DNA from: Providencia rettgeri
GTDB lineage: Bacteria > Pseudomonadota > Gammaproteobacteria > Enterobacterales > Enterobacteriaceae
Direction of reading: 5' to 3'
Assembly: GCA_900455085.1 (NCBI GenBank)
Contig: UGTZ01000001.1
Coordinates: 2,510,501 to 2,574,500, forward strand
DNA: 64,000 nucleotides
Shown here one piece after another: positions 1-9,864 of the stretch. The notes under the pieces were generated by a model, which did no database searches, was not told where the DNA came from, and was given only the letters and a program-made list of their open reading frames with translations. Made by a program: the position numbers and the translations under genes. Within the stretch, counting starts at the first letter, position 1, and each line of letters starts with the position of its first letter.

Positions 1-726
1 GGAATCGGTGGTGTTAACGTGCTGCCCACCCGCACCCGATGAGCGGAAAGTATCAATACGTAAATCCGCAGGGCTGATTTCAGGTAATTCAGCTTCTGGC
101 AGCTCAGGTAAAATCGCTACAGTACAAGCGGATGTATGAATACGGCCTTGAGATTCCGTTTCGGGAACACGTTGAACACGATGACCACCTGACTCAAATT
201 TTAAGCGACCATAAACGCTATCACCGGAAATTTTCGCGATGACTTCTTTAAAACCGCCATGTTCGCCATCGCTCGTGCTCATTAATTCAACGCGCCAGCG
301 GTTGTTTTCTGCATAACGGCTATACATACGGAATAAATCACCCGCAAAAATTGCCGCTTCGTCTCCCCCAGCACCCGCACGGATTTCAACGAAACAGTTA
401 TATTCATCATCAGGATCTTTCGGAAGCAGCAACAATTGTAATTGCTGTTCGAGCTCTTCATTGCGCGCTTTGGCTTCTTTAAGCTCTTCTTGAGCCATTT
501 CTCTCATTTCAGGATCGTCTAACAACATTTCAGCTGTTTCGATGTCATCCTGTACTGTGCGCCATGCGCTAAAGCATTTAGCGACATCAGACAATTGAGC
601 ATATTCTTTTGATAAAGCACGAAAACGGTCTTGATCGGCAATTACACCTGCATCAGCAAGGTGCGCTTCAATTTCTTCGTAGCGTTCTTGTAATGCTTCT
701 AGTTTTGCGACAATAGAAGGCTTCAT
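1..726 (-). CDS. prfA: Peptide chain release factor 1 (RF1), 3' end cut off by the window
   Basis: RF1 recognises UAA and UAG stop codons and triggers release of the finished peptide from the ribosome. The minus-strand frame starts at the ATG at 726 (MKPSIVAKLEALQ) and runs off the left edge after about 242 codons. It shows the long N-terminal coiled-coil domain, the acidic motif RAGAGGDEAA and, near the edge, the catalytic GGQ loop (SSGAGGQHVNTTDS) that enters the peptidyl-transferase centre. The expected length is about 360 aa, so the anticodon-like and C-terminal parts lie outside. It follows hemA by 31 bp on the same strand, the usual enterobacterial hemA-prfA operon, so both are probably cotranscribed. 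Confidence 0.97.
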   Translation of the reverse strand, partial: MKPSIVAKLEALQERYEEIEAHLADAGVIADQDRFRALSKEYAQLSDVAKCFSAWRTVQDDIETAEMLLDDPEMREMAQEELKEAKARNEELEQQLQLLLLPKDPDDEYNCFVEIRAGAGGDEAAIFAGDLFRMYSRYAENNRWRVELMSTSDGEHGGFKEVIAKISGDSVYGRLKFESGGHRVQRVPETESQGRIHTSACTVAILPELPEAELPEISPADLRIDTFRSSGAGGQHVNTTDS

Positions 727-757
727 TCGTTATATAAGACCTATGATTAAAATGTGG

Positions 758-2020
758 TTATTGATGGTCCAGCCCTAGGCTGTCCCTAAGTAGATTTAGA
801 CGCTCGACATCCCCATTACCTGCAGCTTGCTGCAAAGATTTGGTTGGAGCGTGAATAAGGCGGTTGGTTAATTGTTGCGATAATTGCATGATCACTTGCT
901 CAGGGTCTGCGCCTTGACGGATAGCGGTCAACGCTTTTTCAGTCATGTTTGCCCGAATGGCCTCAGCTTGTTCTCTATAATCGCGAATTGTAGACACTGC
1001 CGCTTGTGAGCGCAACCAATCCATAAAGTGGCTACTTTCTTGCTCAACAATATATTCAGCTTCAACGGCTGCAGCTTTTCGCTGAGCAAGGTTCTGTGCA
1101 ATGATAGATTCCAAATCATCCACAGTATAGAGATAAACATCTCTTAATTTTTCAACATCTTGTTCGATATCTCGAGGAACGGCAATATCAATTAATAACA
1201 TCGGTTTACTACGACGTATTTTCATTGCTCGCTCGACCATCCCTTTCCCTATGATGGGTAAAGGACTCGCCGTTGAACTAATGACAATATCCGCTTCTGC
1301 TAAGCGGTTATCAATATCCGATAACGAAATGACTTGTGCATTAACCTCATTGGCCAATAACTCCGCCCGTTCACGTGTTCGGTTAGCTATCATCATTTTT
1401 TGTACGCCATGTTCACGTAAATGACGCGCCACAAGTTCAATTGTTTCCCCTGCACCCACTAACAAGATGTTTAAATGTTTGAGTGATTCAAATATTTGGC
1501 GGGCAAGTGTACAAGCCGCAAATGCGACAGAAACTGCATTCGCGCCAATATCGGTTTCTGTGCGCACACGTTTTGCAACAGAAAACGATTTCTGGAAAAG
1601 ACGCTCAAGTTCGCTCGATAACGAGTGGTTACCTTGTGAAAGCGCAAACGCCTTTTTTACTTGCCCTAATATTTGTGGTTCACCCAAAACAAGTGAGTCC
1701 AAGCCACTAGCGACACGCATTAGGTGACTCACCGCGCGGTCGTCTTGGTGCCAATAGAGACTCGGTTGTAAATCTTTTTGGGTTATACCATGAAAATCAC
1801 ACAGCCATTTTACTAGCTGTTCTTGAGCTTGTTCTTGCGATTCAAGGCTCAAGTAAAGCTCAGTTCTATTACAGGTAGACAGCACAACACCACCATTCAC
1901 TTGAGGCTGTTTGAGAAGTTCCTCAAGTGCATGGTCAATTTTTTCAGGACCAAACGTTACCCGCTCACGCAGGGCTACTGGTGCTGTTTTATGGTTGATG
2001 CCTAAGGCTAATAAGGTCAT
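758..2020 (-). CDS. hemA: Glutamyl-tRNA reductase
   Basis: HemA uses NADPH to reduce glutamyl-tRNA(Glu) to glutamate-1-semialdehyde, the first committed step of C5-pathway tetrapyrrole (heme, siroheme) synthesis in the cytoplasm. The 420-aa product has the family's full length (E. coli 418 aa) and begins MTLLALGINHKTAP. The nucleophilic Cys lies in STCNRTELY near residue 50, the NADPH-binding loop LLVGAGETIE near residue 190, and the C-terminal dimerisation helices follow. It heads the operon with prfA and is divergent from lolB. Nothing is broken. Confidence 0.97.
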   Translation of the reverse strand: MTLLALGINHKTAPVALRERVTFGPEKIDHALEELLKQPQVNGGVVLSTCNRTELYLSLESQEQAQEQLVKWLCDFHGITQKDLQPSLYWHQDDRAVSHLMRVASGLDSLVLGEPQILGQVKKAFALSQGNHSLSSELERLFQKSFSVAKRVRTETDIGANAVSVAFAACTLARQIFESLKHLNILLVGAGETIELVARHLREHGVQKMMIANRTRERAELLANEVNAQVISLSDIDNRLAEADIVISSTASPLPIIGKGMVERAMKIRRSKPMLLIDIAVPRDIEQDVEKLRDVYLYTVDDLESIIAQNLAQRKAAAVEAEYIVEQESSHFMDWLRSQAAVSTIRDYREQAEAIRANMTEKALTAIRQGADPEQVIMQLSQQLTNRLIHAPTKSLQQAAGNGDVERLNLLRDSLGLDHQ

Positions 2021-2602
2021 TGTGCTTTACGACTTGCTCACATTGCTTACAGTGCTAATTATTTTCAGTCATGCTCGATGGGTATTTCCTACCAATTTTG
2101 CAATACTGTTATTTATATTGTTCTATTGTAGATGATCCGCGTCTCTCTTTCTACGGTTTGCATAAGCCTATCCTTCAGAAAGATGACCCATGCCAAAAAA
2201 TAAACCGAAATAACAGACGTAATAGCGATTTTATCAGTCAAAACTGATCGTAATTTTATCGTTTATTTATACTATATAAAACTGATTATCAGCCATATCA
2301 TTATTAACAATGATAAATTAACTGCGATAAGATGCATAGAGAATGCAATTATTTCGCACAGAAAGCAAATGGTGACGAGCTTGGATTGGTTTAATAGCCA
2401 CTTTAGAAAACCATTCCCGCTGTCAATGCACTATGTTATTTGTATACAAACAGTAAATCACTTACAGATTTTTATCGGTTAGGTATATCATCGAGTGCAA
2501 TAGATGACTCAGATAGCCATATCGCGCTAAACTAAACCTCTTTAAATGCAAGTAACTCAATAGAGACTGCTATCAGCGCCCAATACAACTTTGAGATTTG
2601 AT
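2021..2602. other. hemA / lolB divergent intergenic region
   Basis: About 580 bp of AT-rich DNA separate two divergent housekeeping operons, so it must carry promoters for both. I see no RNA gene, repeat or convincing ORF, and I cannot assign a promoter with confidence. Confidence 0.6.
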
Positions 2603-3259
2603 ATGCAATTAACTCAAGCTTTACCGTTTATGCACATAAATAAGCACTTTTTTCGCCTCTTACCACTTTCATGCGTCTTGCTAACTGCTTGCGTGACAAC
2701 GTCACAAACAACCACGAAAGGAACCAGCTCCGCATCGGATGCTAAGTGGAAAGCACATCAACAAGAATTAAGTCAGTTACGTGACTACCAAACACGGGGC
2801 TCCTTTGCCTATAACGGAGGAGAAACAAAAACGTACGCTAAGTTTTTCTGGCAACAATATACACCGGAAAAATACCGTTTATTGTTAACCAACCCATTAG
2901 GTAGCCGCGAACTTGAACTTACCGTTGAACCTGATTTAGCTCGATTAACTACCAAAGATGGTCAAACCCATATGAGTGACGTGCCGAGCGAGTTGATTTA
3001 TCAGCTCACTGGTATGGAAATCCCAATTGATGACCTAACCGCTTGGTTAACTGGCTCGCCCGGACGTGCAACAGATTTCACCTTAGATGAAAACCACTTG
3101 CTAAAAAGTGTTACGTTTAAAAGCAATGGTGAAACATGGCAGCTCAACTATATTTCCTATGACAGCAAAACAACACCAATGCTGCCAAACTATCTCGAGT
3201 TACGCCAAGGGGATAGACTTATCAAATTGAAAATGGATAGTTGGACACTGAAAAAATGA
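2603..3259 (+). CDS. lolB: Outer-membrane lipoprotein receptor LolB
   Basis: LolB takes lipoproteins from the periplasmic carrier LolA and inserts them into the inner leaflet of the outer membrane. It is itself a lipoprotein: a short hydrophobic leader ends in the lipobox LLTAC. The mature part carries family blocks such as YQTRGSFAY, RLLLTNPLGS and the C-terminal RLIKLKMDSW. I prefer the ATG at 2603 because GAG lies 7 nt upstream; a TTG at 2591 and an ATG at 2630 are possible alternatives. The gene overlaps ispE by 4 bp (ATGA), so translation is coupled. Confidence 0.93.
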   Translation: MQLTQALPFMHINKHFFRLLPLSCVLLTACVTTSQTTTKGTSSASDAKWKAHQQELSQLRDYQTRGSFAYNGGETKTYAKFFWQQYTPEKYRLLLTNPLGSRELELTVEPDLARLTTKDGQTHMSDVPSELIYQLTGMEIPIDDLTAWLTGSPGRATDFTLDENHLLKSVTFKSNGETWQLNYISYDSKTTPMLPNYLELRQGDRLIKLKMDSWTLKK

Positions 3260-4131
3260 CGTTAACATGGCCTTCTCCGGCAAAATTAAATCTTTTTTTG
3301 TACATCACCGGCCAACGCCCTGATGGCTATCACGAGTTACAAACTCTATTTCAATTTGTCGATTATGGCGATGAAATCACTATCACAACACGTGATGACG
3401 ACCAGTTGAATTTATTGACGGATATGCAAGGGGTTCCCCCCGAAAAAAACCTAATTTTACGGGCTGCTAGATTATTACAATCCTATTGCCGCGATACGTT
3501 GCAACACAGTGGCCCACTAGGTGCCGATGTCCGTATTCATAAAATATTACCAATGGGCGGTGGTATTGGTGGAGGCTCATCAAACGCAGCAACTACCTTA
3601 ATTGCGCTTAACGAACACTGGAAAACACAGATTTCTGATGAAGTCCTTGCGCAATTAGGCGCATCATTAGGAGCAGATGTTCCTGTGTTTGTTCGTGGGC
3701 ATGCAGCTTTTGCCGAAGGGGTTGGTGATATTTTAACCAAAGCTTCCCCTAAAGAGAAATGGTATTTGGTGGCTCATCCCGGAATTGAAATATCAACCCC
3801 GATGATCTTCACAGATCCACAATTAAATCGAAATTCTCCAAAACGCTCCCTAGCCGCATTATTACTGGCTCCGTACGCAAATGACTGCGAACCAATCGCA
3901 AGAAAACGTTTTCGTGAGGTTGAACAGCTTGTTTCTTGGCTGTTAGAATATGCTCCGTCTCGCCTTACAGGAACAGGCGCATGTGTTTTTTCTGAATTTG
4001 AAACACAAGCGGATGCCCTGCAGGTGTTAAATAAAGCCCCATCGTGGGTGCAAGGGTTCGTCGCTCAAGGCGTTAACGTTTCCCCACTGCACAAGTTCCG
4101 CGCTGGGATAACCCGTGTATTGCACCAATAA
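3256..4131 (+). CDS. ispE: 4-diphosphocytidyl-2-C-methyl-D-erythritol kinase
   Basis: IspE phosphorylates CDP-methylerythritol with ATP in the MEP pathway of isoprenoid synthesis. It is a GHMP kinase: N-terminal WPSPAKLNLFLY with the catalytic-site Lys, the glycine-rich ATP loop PMGGGIGGGSSNAA near residue 95, and GADVPVF with the active-site Asp. The 291-aa length matches the family. The ATG at 3256 overlaps the lolB stop and gives the canonical N-terminus; the TTG 15 bp upstream is unnecessary. The last ten residues differ from E. coli, which is usual. Confidence 0.96.
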   Translation: MTLTWPSPAKLNLFLYITGQRPDGYHELQTLFQFVDYGDEITITTRDDDQLNLLTDMQGVPPEKNLILRAARLLQSYCRDTLQHSGPLGADVRIHKILPMGGGIGGGSSNAATTLIALNEHWKTQISDEVLAQLGASLGADVPVFVRGHAAFAEGVGDILTKASPKEKWYLVAHPGIEISTPMIFTDPQLNRNSPKRSLAALLLAPYANDCEPIARKRFREVEQLVSWLLEYAPSRLTGTGACVFSEFETQADALQVLNKAPSWVQGFVAQGVNVSPLHKFRAGITRVLHQ

Positions 4132-4187
4132 GCCTTGTCGCTGTTGGTCAACAATATCTCTCTGGACGCAAGCCTGAGGTTTTTCTC

Positions 4188-5135
4188 GTGCCCGATATGA
4201 AGCTTTTTGCTGGTAACGCTACACCGGAACTAGCACAACGTGTTGCTAACCGCCTTTACACTAATCTTGGAGACGCGGCTGTTGGTCGTTTTAGCGACGG
4301 CGAAGTCAGTGTTCAAATTAATGAAAATGTTCGCGGTGGTGATATTTTTATCATCCAGTCAACTTGTGCACCAACCAACGATAACCTGATGGAACTGGTT
4401 GTTATGGTCGATGCCCTACGCCGTGCATCTGCTGGTCGTATTACCGCTGTTATCCCTTACTTCGGTTATGCAAGACAGGATCGTCGCGTACGTTCTGCCC
4501 GTGTACCAATCACCGCTAAAGTTGTTGCCGATTTTCTGTCAAGTGTAGGTGTAGACCGTGTGCTCACTGTCGATTTACACGCAGAGCAGATCCAGGGCTT
4601 CTTTGATGTTCCTGTGGATAATGTATTTGGTAGCCCTATTCTTCTGGAAGATATGTTACAGAAGAATTTGGAAAACCCAATCGTTGTATCTCCAGACATC
4701 GGCGGCGTGGTACGTGCTAGAGCTATCGCAAAACTCCTGAATGACACCGATATGGCCATTATTGACAAACGCCGCCCACGTGCGAACGTTTCTCAAGTCA
4801 TGCATATCATTGGTGATGTTTCAGGTCGTGATTGCATCTTAGTGGACGATATGATTGATACCGGTGGTACGCTGTGTAAAGCAGCTGAAGCACTGAAAGA
4901 ACGTGGTGCGAAACGTGTATTCGCATACGCAACACACCCGATTTTCTCAGGTAATGCTGTAGACAACATCAAAAATTCAGTCATTGATGAAGTCATTGTT
5001 TGTGACACAATTCCTCTTTCTCCTGAAATCAAAGCGCTGAGCAATGTTCGCACCTTAACGCTTTCAGGTATGTTAGCTGAAGCTATCCGTCGTATTAGCA
5101 ACGAAGAGTCAATTTCAGCAATGTTTGAGCACTAA
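4188..5135 (+). CDS. prs: Ribose-phosphate pyrophosphokinase (PRPP synthetase)
   Basis: Prs makes PRPP from ribose-5-phosphate and ATP, feeding purine, pyrimidine, histidine, tryptophan and NAD synthesis. The product is 315 aa, the same length as in E. coli. It starts with GTG (MPDMKLFAGNATPE), and the E. coli gene also has a GTG start as far as I recall. Visible motifs are the flexible loop RQDRRVRSARVPIT, the divalent-metal and ATP residues VDLHAEQIQGFF, and the PRPP-binding loop DDMIDTGGT. It is the last gene of lolB-ispE-prs and is followed by a strong terminator. Confidence 0.98.
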   Translation: MPDMKLFAGNATPELAQRVANRLYTNLGDAAVGRFSDGEVSVQINENVRGGDIFIIQSTCAPTNDNLMELVVMVDALRRASAGRITAVIPYFGYARQDRRVRSARVPITAKVVADFLSSVGVDRVLTVDLHAEQIQGFFDVPVDNVFGSPILLEDMLQKNLENPIVVSPDIGGVVRARAIAKLLNDTDMAIIDKRRPRANVSQVMHIIGDVSGRDCILVDDMIDTGGTLCKAAEALKERGAKRVFAYATHPIFSGNAVDNIKNSVIDEVIVCDTIPLSPEIKALSNVRTLTLSGMLAEAIRRISNEESISAMFEH

Positions 5136-5194
5136 TCCTCCAATATTGGGTTTTAGCGTTCAACCGTGATGAAAAAGTCACAATAAAAAATATA

Positions 5195-5228
5195 AGCCCC
5201 TGCAATGTCATTTGCAGGGGCTTTATGA
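5195..5228 (+). terminator. Rho-independent terminator of lolB-ispE-prs
   Basis: A perfect 11-bp stem (AGCCCCTGCAA / TTGCAGGGGCT) with a 6-nt loop is followed by a T-rich stretch, 60 bp after the prs stop. Confidence 0.9.
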
Positions 5229-5310
5229 TTTTGGCAGGAAAAAAGCCACAGGTGCTTATTTTATATTTTATCGCCGATCATAGTGGCGACTTCACGTTAT
5301 GAAACGACAA

Positions 5311-5340
5311 AAGAGCAAAATTCTTTGAAATTTTACTCTT
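5311..5340 (-). terminator. Terminator for ychH
   Basis: AAGAGTAAAATT pairs with AATTTTGCTCTT around a short loop on the minus strand and is followed by TTTGTC. It lies 60 bp beyond the ychH stop. Confidence 0.7.
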
Positions 5341-5399
5341 CTTAATGCCTAATTATCAAACTCATTCACCATTATCAGCAATTAATTGCTCTAGGCTAT

Positions 5400-5672
5400 T
5401 TATGGATAGCGGTGATTATCTCTGCGTGAATGATATTGTTGTTTCAATTGCCAGTAACGGTCTGCAACTTTTTCACGGCCGCCGATCCTAGCACCGACTA
5501 ACCATACCATCGCACCGATAAAAATGCCGAATAAGGAACCGTTCGTGATGAGTTCTGAAAGGCCTAAGTTAACGATATGAGAGAATAAGTTGACACCGAT
5601 ACTCCCGATCATCAACACCATTCCGATTCCCATGAAGATATTACCTAGAAGATGAGCGCTTTTCCGTTTCAT
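5400..5672 (-). CDS. ychH: YchH-like small inner-membrane protein
   Basis: This 90-aa protein has two hydrophobic segments (residues about 8-30 and 45-62) and a basic C-terminus rich in Arg, His and Tyr. It resembles E. coli YchH, a stress-linked membrane protein encoded between prs and pth; the same gene order is kept here. The ATG at 5672 has a near-perfect GGAGG ribosome-binding site 6 nt upstream and gives MKRKSAHLLGN, the family N-terminus. The longer frame starting at 5729 is not needed. Its biochemical function is unknown. Confidence 0.85.
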   Translation of the reverse strand: MKRKSAHLLGNIFMGIGMVLMIGSIGVNLFSHIVNLGLSELITNGSLFGIFIGAMVWLVGARIGGREKVADRYWQLKQQYHSRRDNHRYP

Positions 5673-5971
5673 ATATACCTCCAGTACCAGTAAACTGATA
5701 AGCAAGCATGTGTAAATAAATTCGGTCATACTTTATATTTATGTAATGATTATAGTGCATTAAGTAAAATTTTTTGCGATAGACATCACAAGGAAGGAAG
5801 TTAGCAAGAATATCTGTACAAAAAATGCTTTTCATCAAGAAATCAGTAAACCCGAATAGTTCACTCAGCAATTATAAACATAGTTACTTTATCCATCACA
5901 ATTTTGTACATCCTGCATTTCACAAGGTAAACTAGGGCATTATTTTCATAACTGATAGTGAAATCACCACC

Positions 5972-6562
5972 GTGAGCAAAATTAAGTTAATTGTTGGACT
6001 TGCCAATCCGGGTGCTGAATATGCACAAACGCGCCATAATGCAGGTGCATGGTATGTTGATTTACTGGCTGAGCGCCATAATCAGCCATTGAAAGAAGAA
6101 GCTAAGTTTTTTGGTTATACCGCACGTATTAATATGGGTGGTAATGACATCCGCCTGCTGGTTCCAACCACATTTATGAACCTAAGTGGTAAATCAGTTG
6201 CCGCTATAGCCAATTTTTATCGCATCAATCTCGATGAAATTTTAGTCGCCCATGATGAACTCGATTTACCCCCCGGTGTAGCTAAAATGAAATTGGGGGG
6301 CAGCAATGGCGGCCACAATGGGTTGAAAGATATTCAAAGTAAATTCGCCAATAACCCGAATTTTTATCGTCTACGTATTGGTATTGGCCACCCAGGTGAT
6401 AAAAACAAAGTGGTTGGCTTTGTTTTGGGTAAACCACCGTTATCTGAGCAAAAACTCATTGATGATGCGATTGATGAAGCGGCTAGGTGTACAGATATTC
6501 TGCTAGCTGACGGAATGGACAAAGCCATCAATCGTCTACATGGCTTCAAAGCAACTGCATAA
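5972..6562 (+). CDS. pth: Peptidyl-tRNA hydrolase
   Basis: Pth frees tRNA from peptidyl-tRNA that drops off the ribosome. The 196-aa product has the catalytic His in TRHNAGAW near residue 22, the substrate Asn in LANPGAEY, the Asp in HDELDLPPG near 95, and the Asn in GGHNGLKD near 115. The start is GTG at 5972 (MSKIKLIVGLANPG); no upstream ATG fits. It sits about 100 bp before ychF on the same strand, the usual pair. Confidence 0.97.
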   Translation: MSKIKLIVGLANPGAEYAQTRHNAGAWYVDLLAERHNQPLKEEAKFFGYTARINMGGNDIRLLVPTTFMNLSGKSVAAIANFYRINLDEILVAHDELDLPPGVAKMKLGGSNGGHNGLKDIQSKFANNPNFYRLRIGIGHPGDKNKVVGFVLGKPPLSEQKLIDDAIDEAARCTDILLADGMDKAINRLHGFKATA

Positions 6563-6664
6563 GAGTTCATTTCATCCGAATCGACTTTTTGTGTATAATC
6601 AGCGCCAATTTCTAAACATTGGGTGCAGCGTATGTCTGCCCCTCGCTATTAAGGTGAGAAACAT

Positions 6665-7756
6665 ATGGGTTTTAAATGCGGTATCGTTGGTCTGCCTAAC
6701 GTGGGTAAATCCACTCTGTTTAATGCATTGACCAAAGCCGGCATCGAAGCAGCCAACTTCCCTTTCTGTACAATTGAACCAAACACGGGTGTTGTGCCAA
6801 TGCCAGACCCACGTCTTGATCAATTAGCTGAAATTGTGAAGCCACAGCGTATTTTACCAACTACGATGGAGTTCGTGGATATCGCGGGCTTAGTAAAAGG
6901 TGCATCTAAAGGTGAAGGCCTAGGTAACCAATTTTTAACGAATATCCGTGAAACCGAAGCCATTGGTCACGTTGTTCGTTGTTTTGAAAATGACAATATC
7001 ATTCACGTTGCAGGCCAAGTTGACCCTGCTGCAGATATTGAAGTCATTAATACTGAATTAGCACTTGCTGACCTTGATACCTGTGAGCGCGCTATCCATC
7101 GTGTCCAAAAACGCGCAAAAGGTGGCGATAAAGACGCAAAAGCAGAATTAGAAGCATTAGAAAAATGTTTGCCGCACCTAGAGCAAGCCGGTATGTTGCG
7201 CACATTAGAGTTATCTAATGAAGATAAAGCCGCTATCCGCTACTTGAGCTTCTTAACATTAAAGCCAACGATGTACATTGCTAACGTTAATGAAGATGGT
7301 TTTGAAAATAACCCATTCTTAGATGTGGTGTATAAAATTGCAGAAGCCGAAGGCTCTGTAGTTGTTCCCGTCTGTGCAGCGATTGAGTCTGATATTGCAG
7401 AACTTGAAGACGAAGAGCGCGATGAGTTTATGGCTGATTTAGGTATTGAAGAACCGGGTCTTAACCGTGTTATTCGTGCCGGCTATCAGTTATTAAACCT
7501 GCAAACTTATTTTACTGCTGGGGTTAAAGAAGTGCGTGCATGGACTATCCCTGTCGGTGCAACGGCACCACAAGCCGCAGGTAAAATCCATACTGACTTC
7601 GAAAAAGGCTTTATTCGTGCGCAAACCATCGCATTCGATGATTTTATCCAGTACCGTGGTGAGCAAGGCGCAAAAGAAGCCGGTAAAATGCGCGCAGAAG
7701 GTAAAGATTACATCGTTAAAGACGGCGATGTGCTGAACTTCTTGTTTAATGTGTAG
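6665..7756 (+). CDS. ychF: Redox-regulated ATPase YchF
   Basis: YchF is an Obg-family P-loop protein that prefers ATP, binds ribosomes and negatively regulates oxidative stress responses. The 363-aa sequence has the P-loop GLPNVGKST at residues 8-16, the redox-active Cys region NFPFCTIEPN near 35, the G3 motif DIAGLVKGASKGEGLGN, a coiled-coil insertion around 130-200, and the C-terminal TGS domain. A GAG ribosome-binding site precedes the ATG. It is probably expressed from its own promoter in the 100 bp after pth. Confidence 0.97.
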   Translation: MGFKCGIVGLPNVGKSTLFNALTKAGIEAANFPFCTIEPNTGVVPMPDPRLDQLAEIVKPQRILPTTMEFVDIAGLVKGASKGEGLGNQFLTNIRETEAIGHVVRCFENDNIIHVAGQVDPAADIEVINTELALADLDTCERAIHRVQKRAKGGDKDAKAELEALEKCLPHLEQAGMLRTLELSNEDKAAIRYLSFLTLKPTMYIANVNEDGFENNPFLDVVYKIAEAEGSVVVPVCAAIESDIAELEDEERDEFMADLGIEEPGLNRVIRAGYQLLNLQTYFTAGVKEVRAWTIPVGATAPQAAGKIHTDFEKGFIRAQTIAFDDFIQYRGEQGAKEAGKMRAEGKDYIVKDGDVLNFLFNV

Positions 7757-7793
7757 TACCACAATTGGTCTATAACGTACCTTAAGTTTATTG

Positions 7794-7840
7794 AAACAGC
7801 ATAAAGCTCAGGTGTTACCTTGGTTTTATGCTGTTTTTTC
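7794..7840 (+). terminator. Terminator after ychF
   Basis: AAACAGCATAAA pairs with TTTATGCTGTTT around an 18-nt loop and is followed by TTTTC. The stem can work in both directions between the convergent ychF and the GMC oxidoreductase. Confidence 0.8.
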
Positions 7841-7860
7841 TATATCAGCCTATCACAAGG

Positions 7861-9474
7861 TTAATTTGCGTTTCTATCTTCCATAATCATCGCTGCGGCG
7901 CGTTCTGCAATCATTATCGTTGGTGCGTTGGTATTGCCACTTGGAATTTCAGGCATCACAGAACAGTCCACGACACGTAAGTTTTCAATACCATGTACAC
8001 GTAACCGCAAATCAGTCACTGATGTTGTGGTATCCGTTCCCATACGACAAGTTCCCACAGGATGGTAAACCGTTTTACAAAAATTTCGGACAAACTCTTC
8101 AAGTTGAGCGTCATCATGACGTACAGAAGCGGGTGGCATTAGAACCTCTTTGCTTAGCACTTGTAATGAAGGGGAGTCCAATACATCTAAGCCAAACTTA
8201 ACCGCACGCTTGCAACCTTCCATATCTTCGGGTGAGGCAAGATAATTAGCGTGAATTTTTAGTGGGGCTTGTGGGTCTGTGCTGCGCAATAAAACTTCAC
8301 CACGGGACTTAGGTTGTAAGTACCCGACCTTTAATGAAAAGCCGTGGGCTGCGGGCAGAGGCTCACCAGGAACATCATCCCAGCTATCTAAAATAGGTAA
8401 AAAGTGAATTTGTACATCAGGACGGCCTTGCTTGCAGCTGTCTTTAAATGCAGCGCCTTCTAAAACGTTAGAGGTGAGCAGTCCACTGCGAAATGCCATC
8501 CACTCGACCCCGTGTTTAATTGCATTTAAACCTTGGTCTGCGCCGAATAAACTTATTGGCTGCTTAGTCGTGACGTTAATTGACATATGTAGGTGGTCAT
8601 GAAAATTTTTACCAACAGGTAGATTCGCATGAGTATGGATCCCCAACGAAGACAAGTGCTCCTCTGGCCCGATACCTGATAGCATCAATAATTTTGCAGA
8701 GCCCATCGCACCCGAACAGGCCAATACTTCGCAACTGGCAAATGCCTCAACTTCATGGCCATTTTTCCCTTGATAGGCAACACCAATCGCGCGGCCATCG
8801 CGAATGATGATACGGTTCACTTGAGTGCCAAGCTTTAATGTCAACTTATCACTCTTTTCCACTGATTTTAAATAGGTTCTTGATGTACTGGCTCTTTCTC
8901 CATTATGCGTTGTTGTCTGGTAAAAGCTTGTTCCTTGCTGGCTTTCCCCATTAAGGTCATTGACATAAGGAAGACCATGCTCTTGCGCTGCACGAATAAA
9001 TGCCATTGATAATGGGTGCCGGTATCTATTTTCACTGACAGGAAGTGGGCCTTCTGTTCCATGGTATTCTCCTGTCAGGCTTTCATTACTCTCTGCCTTT
9101 TTAAACCATGGCAATACATCCGAGTATCCCCAGCCTTCACAGCCGTAATTTAGAGCCCAATTATCATAATCTTGTTTCTGGCCTCGGATATAAATCATTC
9201 CATTGACAGAACTACTTCCCCCCAACACTTTCCCTTGGGCAATTTGCATTTTACGGTTATTCGCGTGAGGCTCTGGCTCAGTTTCATAAGGCCAACTTTT
9301 TTGGGCAATAATTTTCGCCACGCCAGCTGGCATACGAATAAACAAGTGGTTATCGCTACCACCCGCTTCAATAAGTAATACTTTGGATTGCGTCTCTTGG
9401 ATCAACCGAGCAGCAAGAACACAACCGGCAGAACCCGCACCTACAATAATATAATCATATTTTACTGCGCTCAT
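7861..9474 (-). CDS. GMC-family FAD oxidoreductase (choline-dehydrogenase-like)
   Basis: GMC enzymes oxidise primary alcohols such as choline through FAD. The 537-aa protein has the N-terminal FAD-binding GAGSAGCVLAARL (residues 12-24), the second FAD motif GGSSSVNGMIYIRG (about 85-98), and the C-terminal active site with His in YHPVGTCRMG and Asn in SGNTNAPTIMIAERAA. No betaine-aldehyde dehydrogenase, betI or betT is adjacent, so it is not a standard bet operon and the substrate is unknown. It is divergent from the cation antiporter with 450 bp between. Confidence 0.85.
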   Translation of the reverse strand: MSAVKYDYIIVGAGSAGCVLAARLIQETQSKVLLIEAGGSDNHLFIRMPAGVAKIIAQKSWPYETEPEPHANNRKMQIAQGKVLGGSSSVNGMIYIRGQKQDYDNWALNYGCEGWGYSDVLPWFKKAESNESLTGEYHGTEGPLPVSENRYRHPLSMAFIRAAQEHGLPYVNDLNGESQQGTSFYQTTTHNGERASTSRTYLKSVEKSDKLTLKLGTQVNRIIIRDGRAIGVAYQGKNGHEVEAFASCEVLACSGAMGSAKLLMLSGIGPEEHLSSLGIHTHANLPVGKNFHDHLHMSINVTTKQPISLFGADQGLNAIKHGVEWMAFRSGLLTSNVLEGAAFKDSCKQGRPDVQIHFLPILDSWDDVPGEPLPAAHGFSLKVGYLQPKSRGEVLLRSTDPQAPLKIHANYLASPEDMEGCKRAVKFGLDVLDSPSLQVLSKEVLMPPASVRHDDAQLEEFVRNFCKTVYHPVGTCRMGTDTTTSVTDLRLRVHGIENLRVVDCSVMPEIPSGNTNAPTIMIAERAAAMIMEDRNAN

Positions 9475-9864
9475 TTGTCACCCCGTCAAATAAAATAAAC
9501 AATTTATTTTCATTTTTTTAACAATAGCGCTTTTAATTCATTAATGTATGAACAATATTCCACATATGTGATTTAAATCAAAAATAATTTCTTATGTAAT
9601 TATTATTGGCTCTAAATAAAGATTGTTTATTCAAGAAAAATTTTAAGCAAAGTCAATACTTAAACCTAATCCAATCTTTATTAATAAATTAATGTTTATA
9701 GCTAGTTAATAAGTAATCTGTCATATAGAAATATCTTATTTTATCGTGTTTAAGCGAGTCACAATCCCCTTCGATGTTATCAGCGACTATAAAGCTTATT
9801 TCCATGCAGGAGTTGCAAGATAATAGATGAATGCTATAGTAATGACCGATTAATATTCTTTCGG
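9475..9864. other. AT-rich divergent promoter region
   Basis: About 390 bp without a gene, strongly AT-rich. It should hold the promoter of the GMC gene on the minus strand and the promoter of the riboswitch-controlled antiporter on the plus strand. I see no repeat or ORF here. Confidence 0.5.

Noticed and set aside
4466..5101. Antisense ORFs over prs
   Set aside because: Shadow frames opposite a highly conserved gene.
7861..9474. Assigning betA (choline dehydrogenase)
   Set aside because: Only the GMC family is certain; no betB, betI or betT is adjacent, so the substrate is not established.
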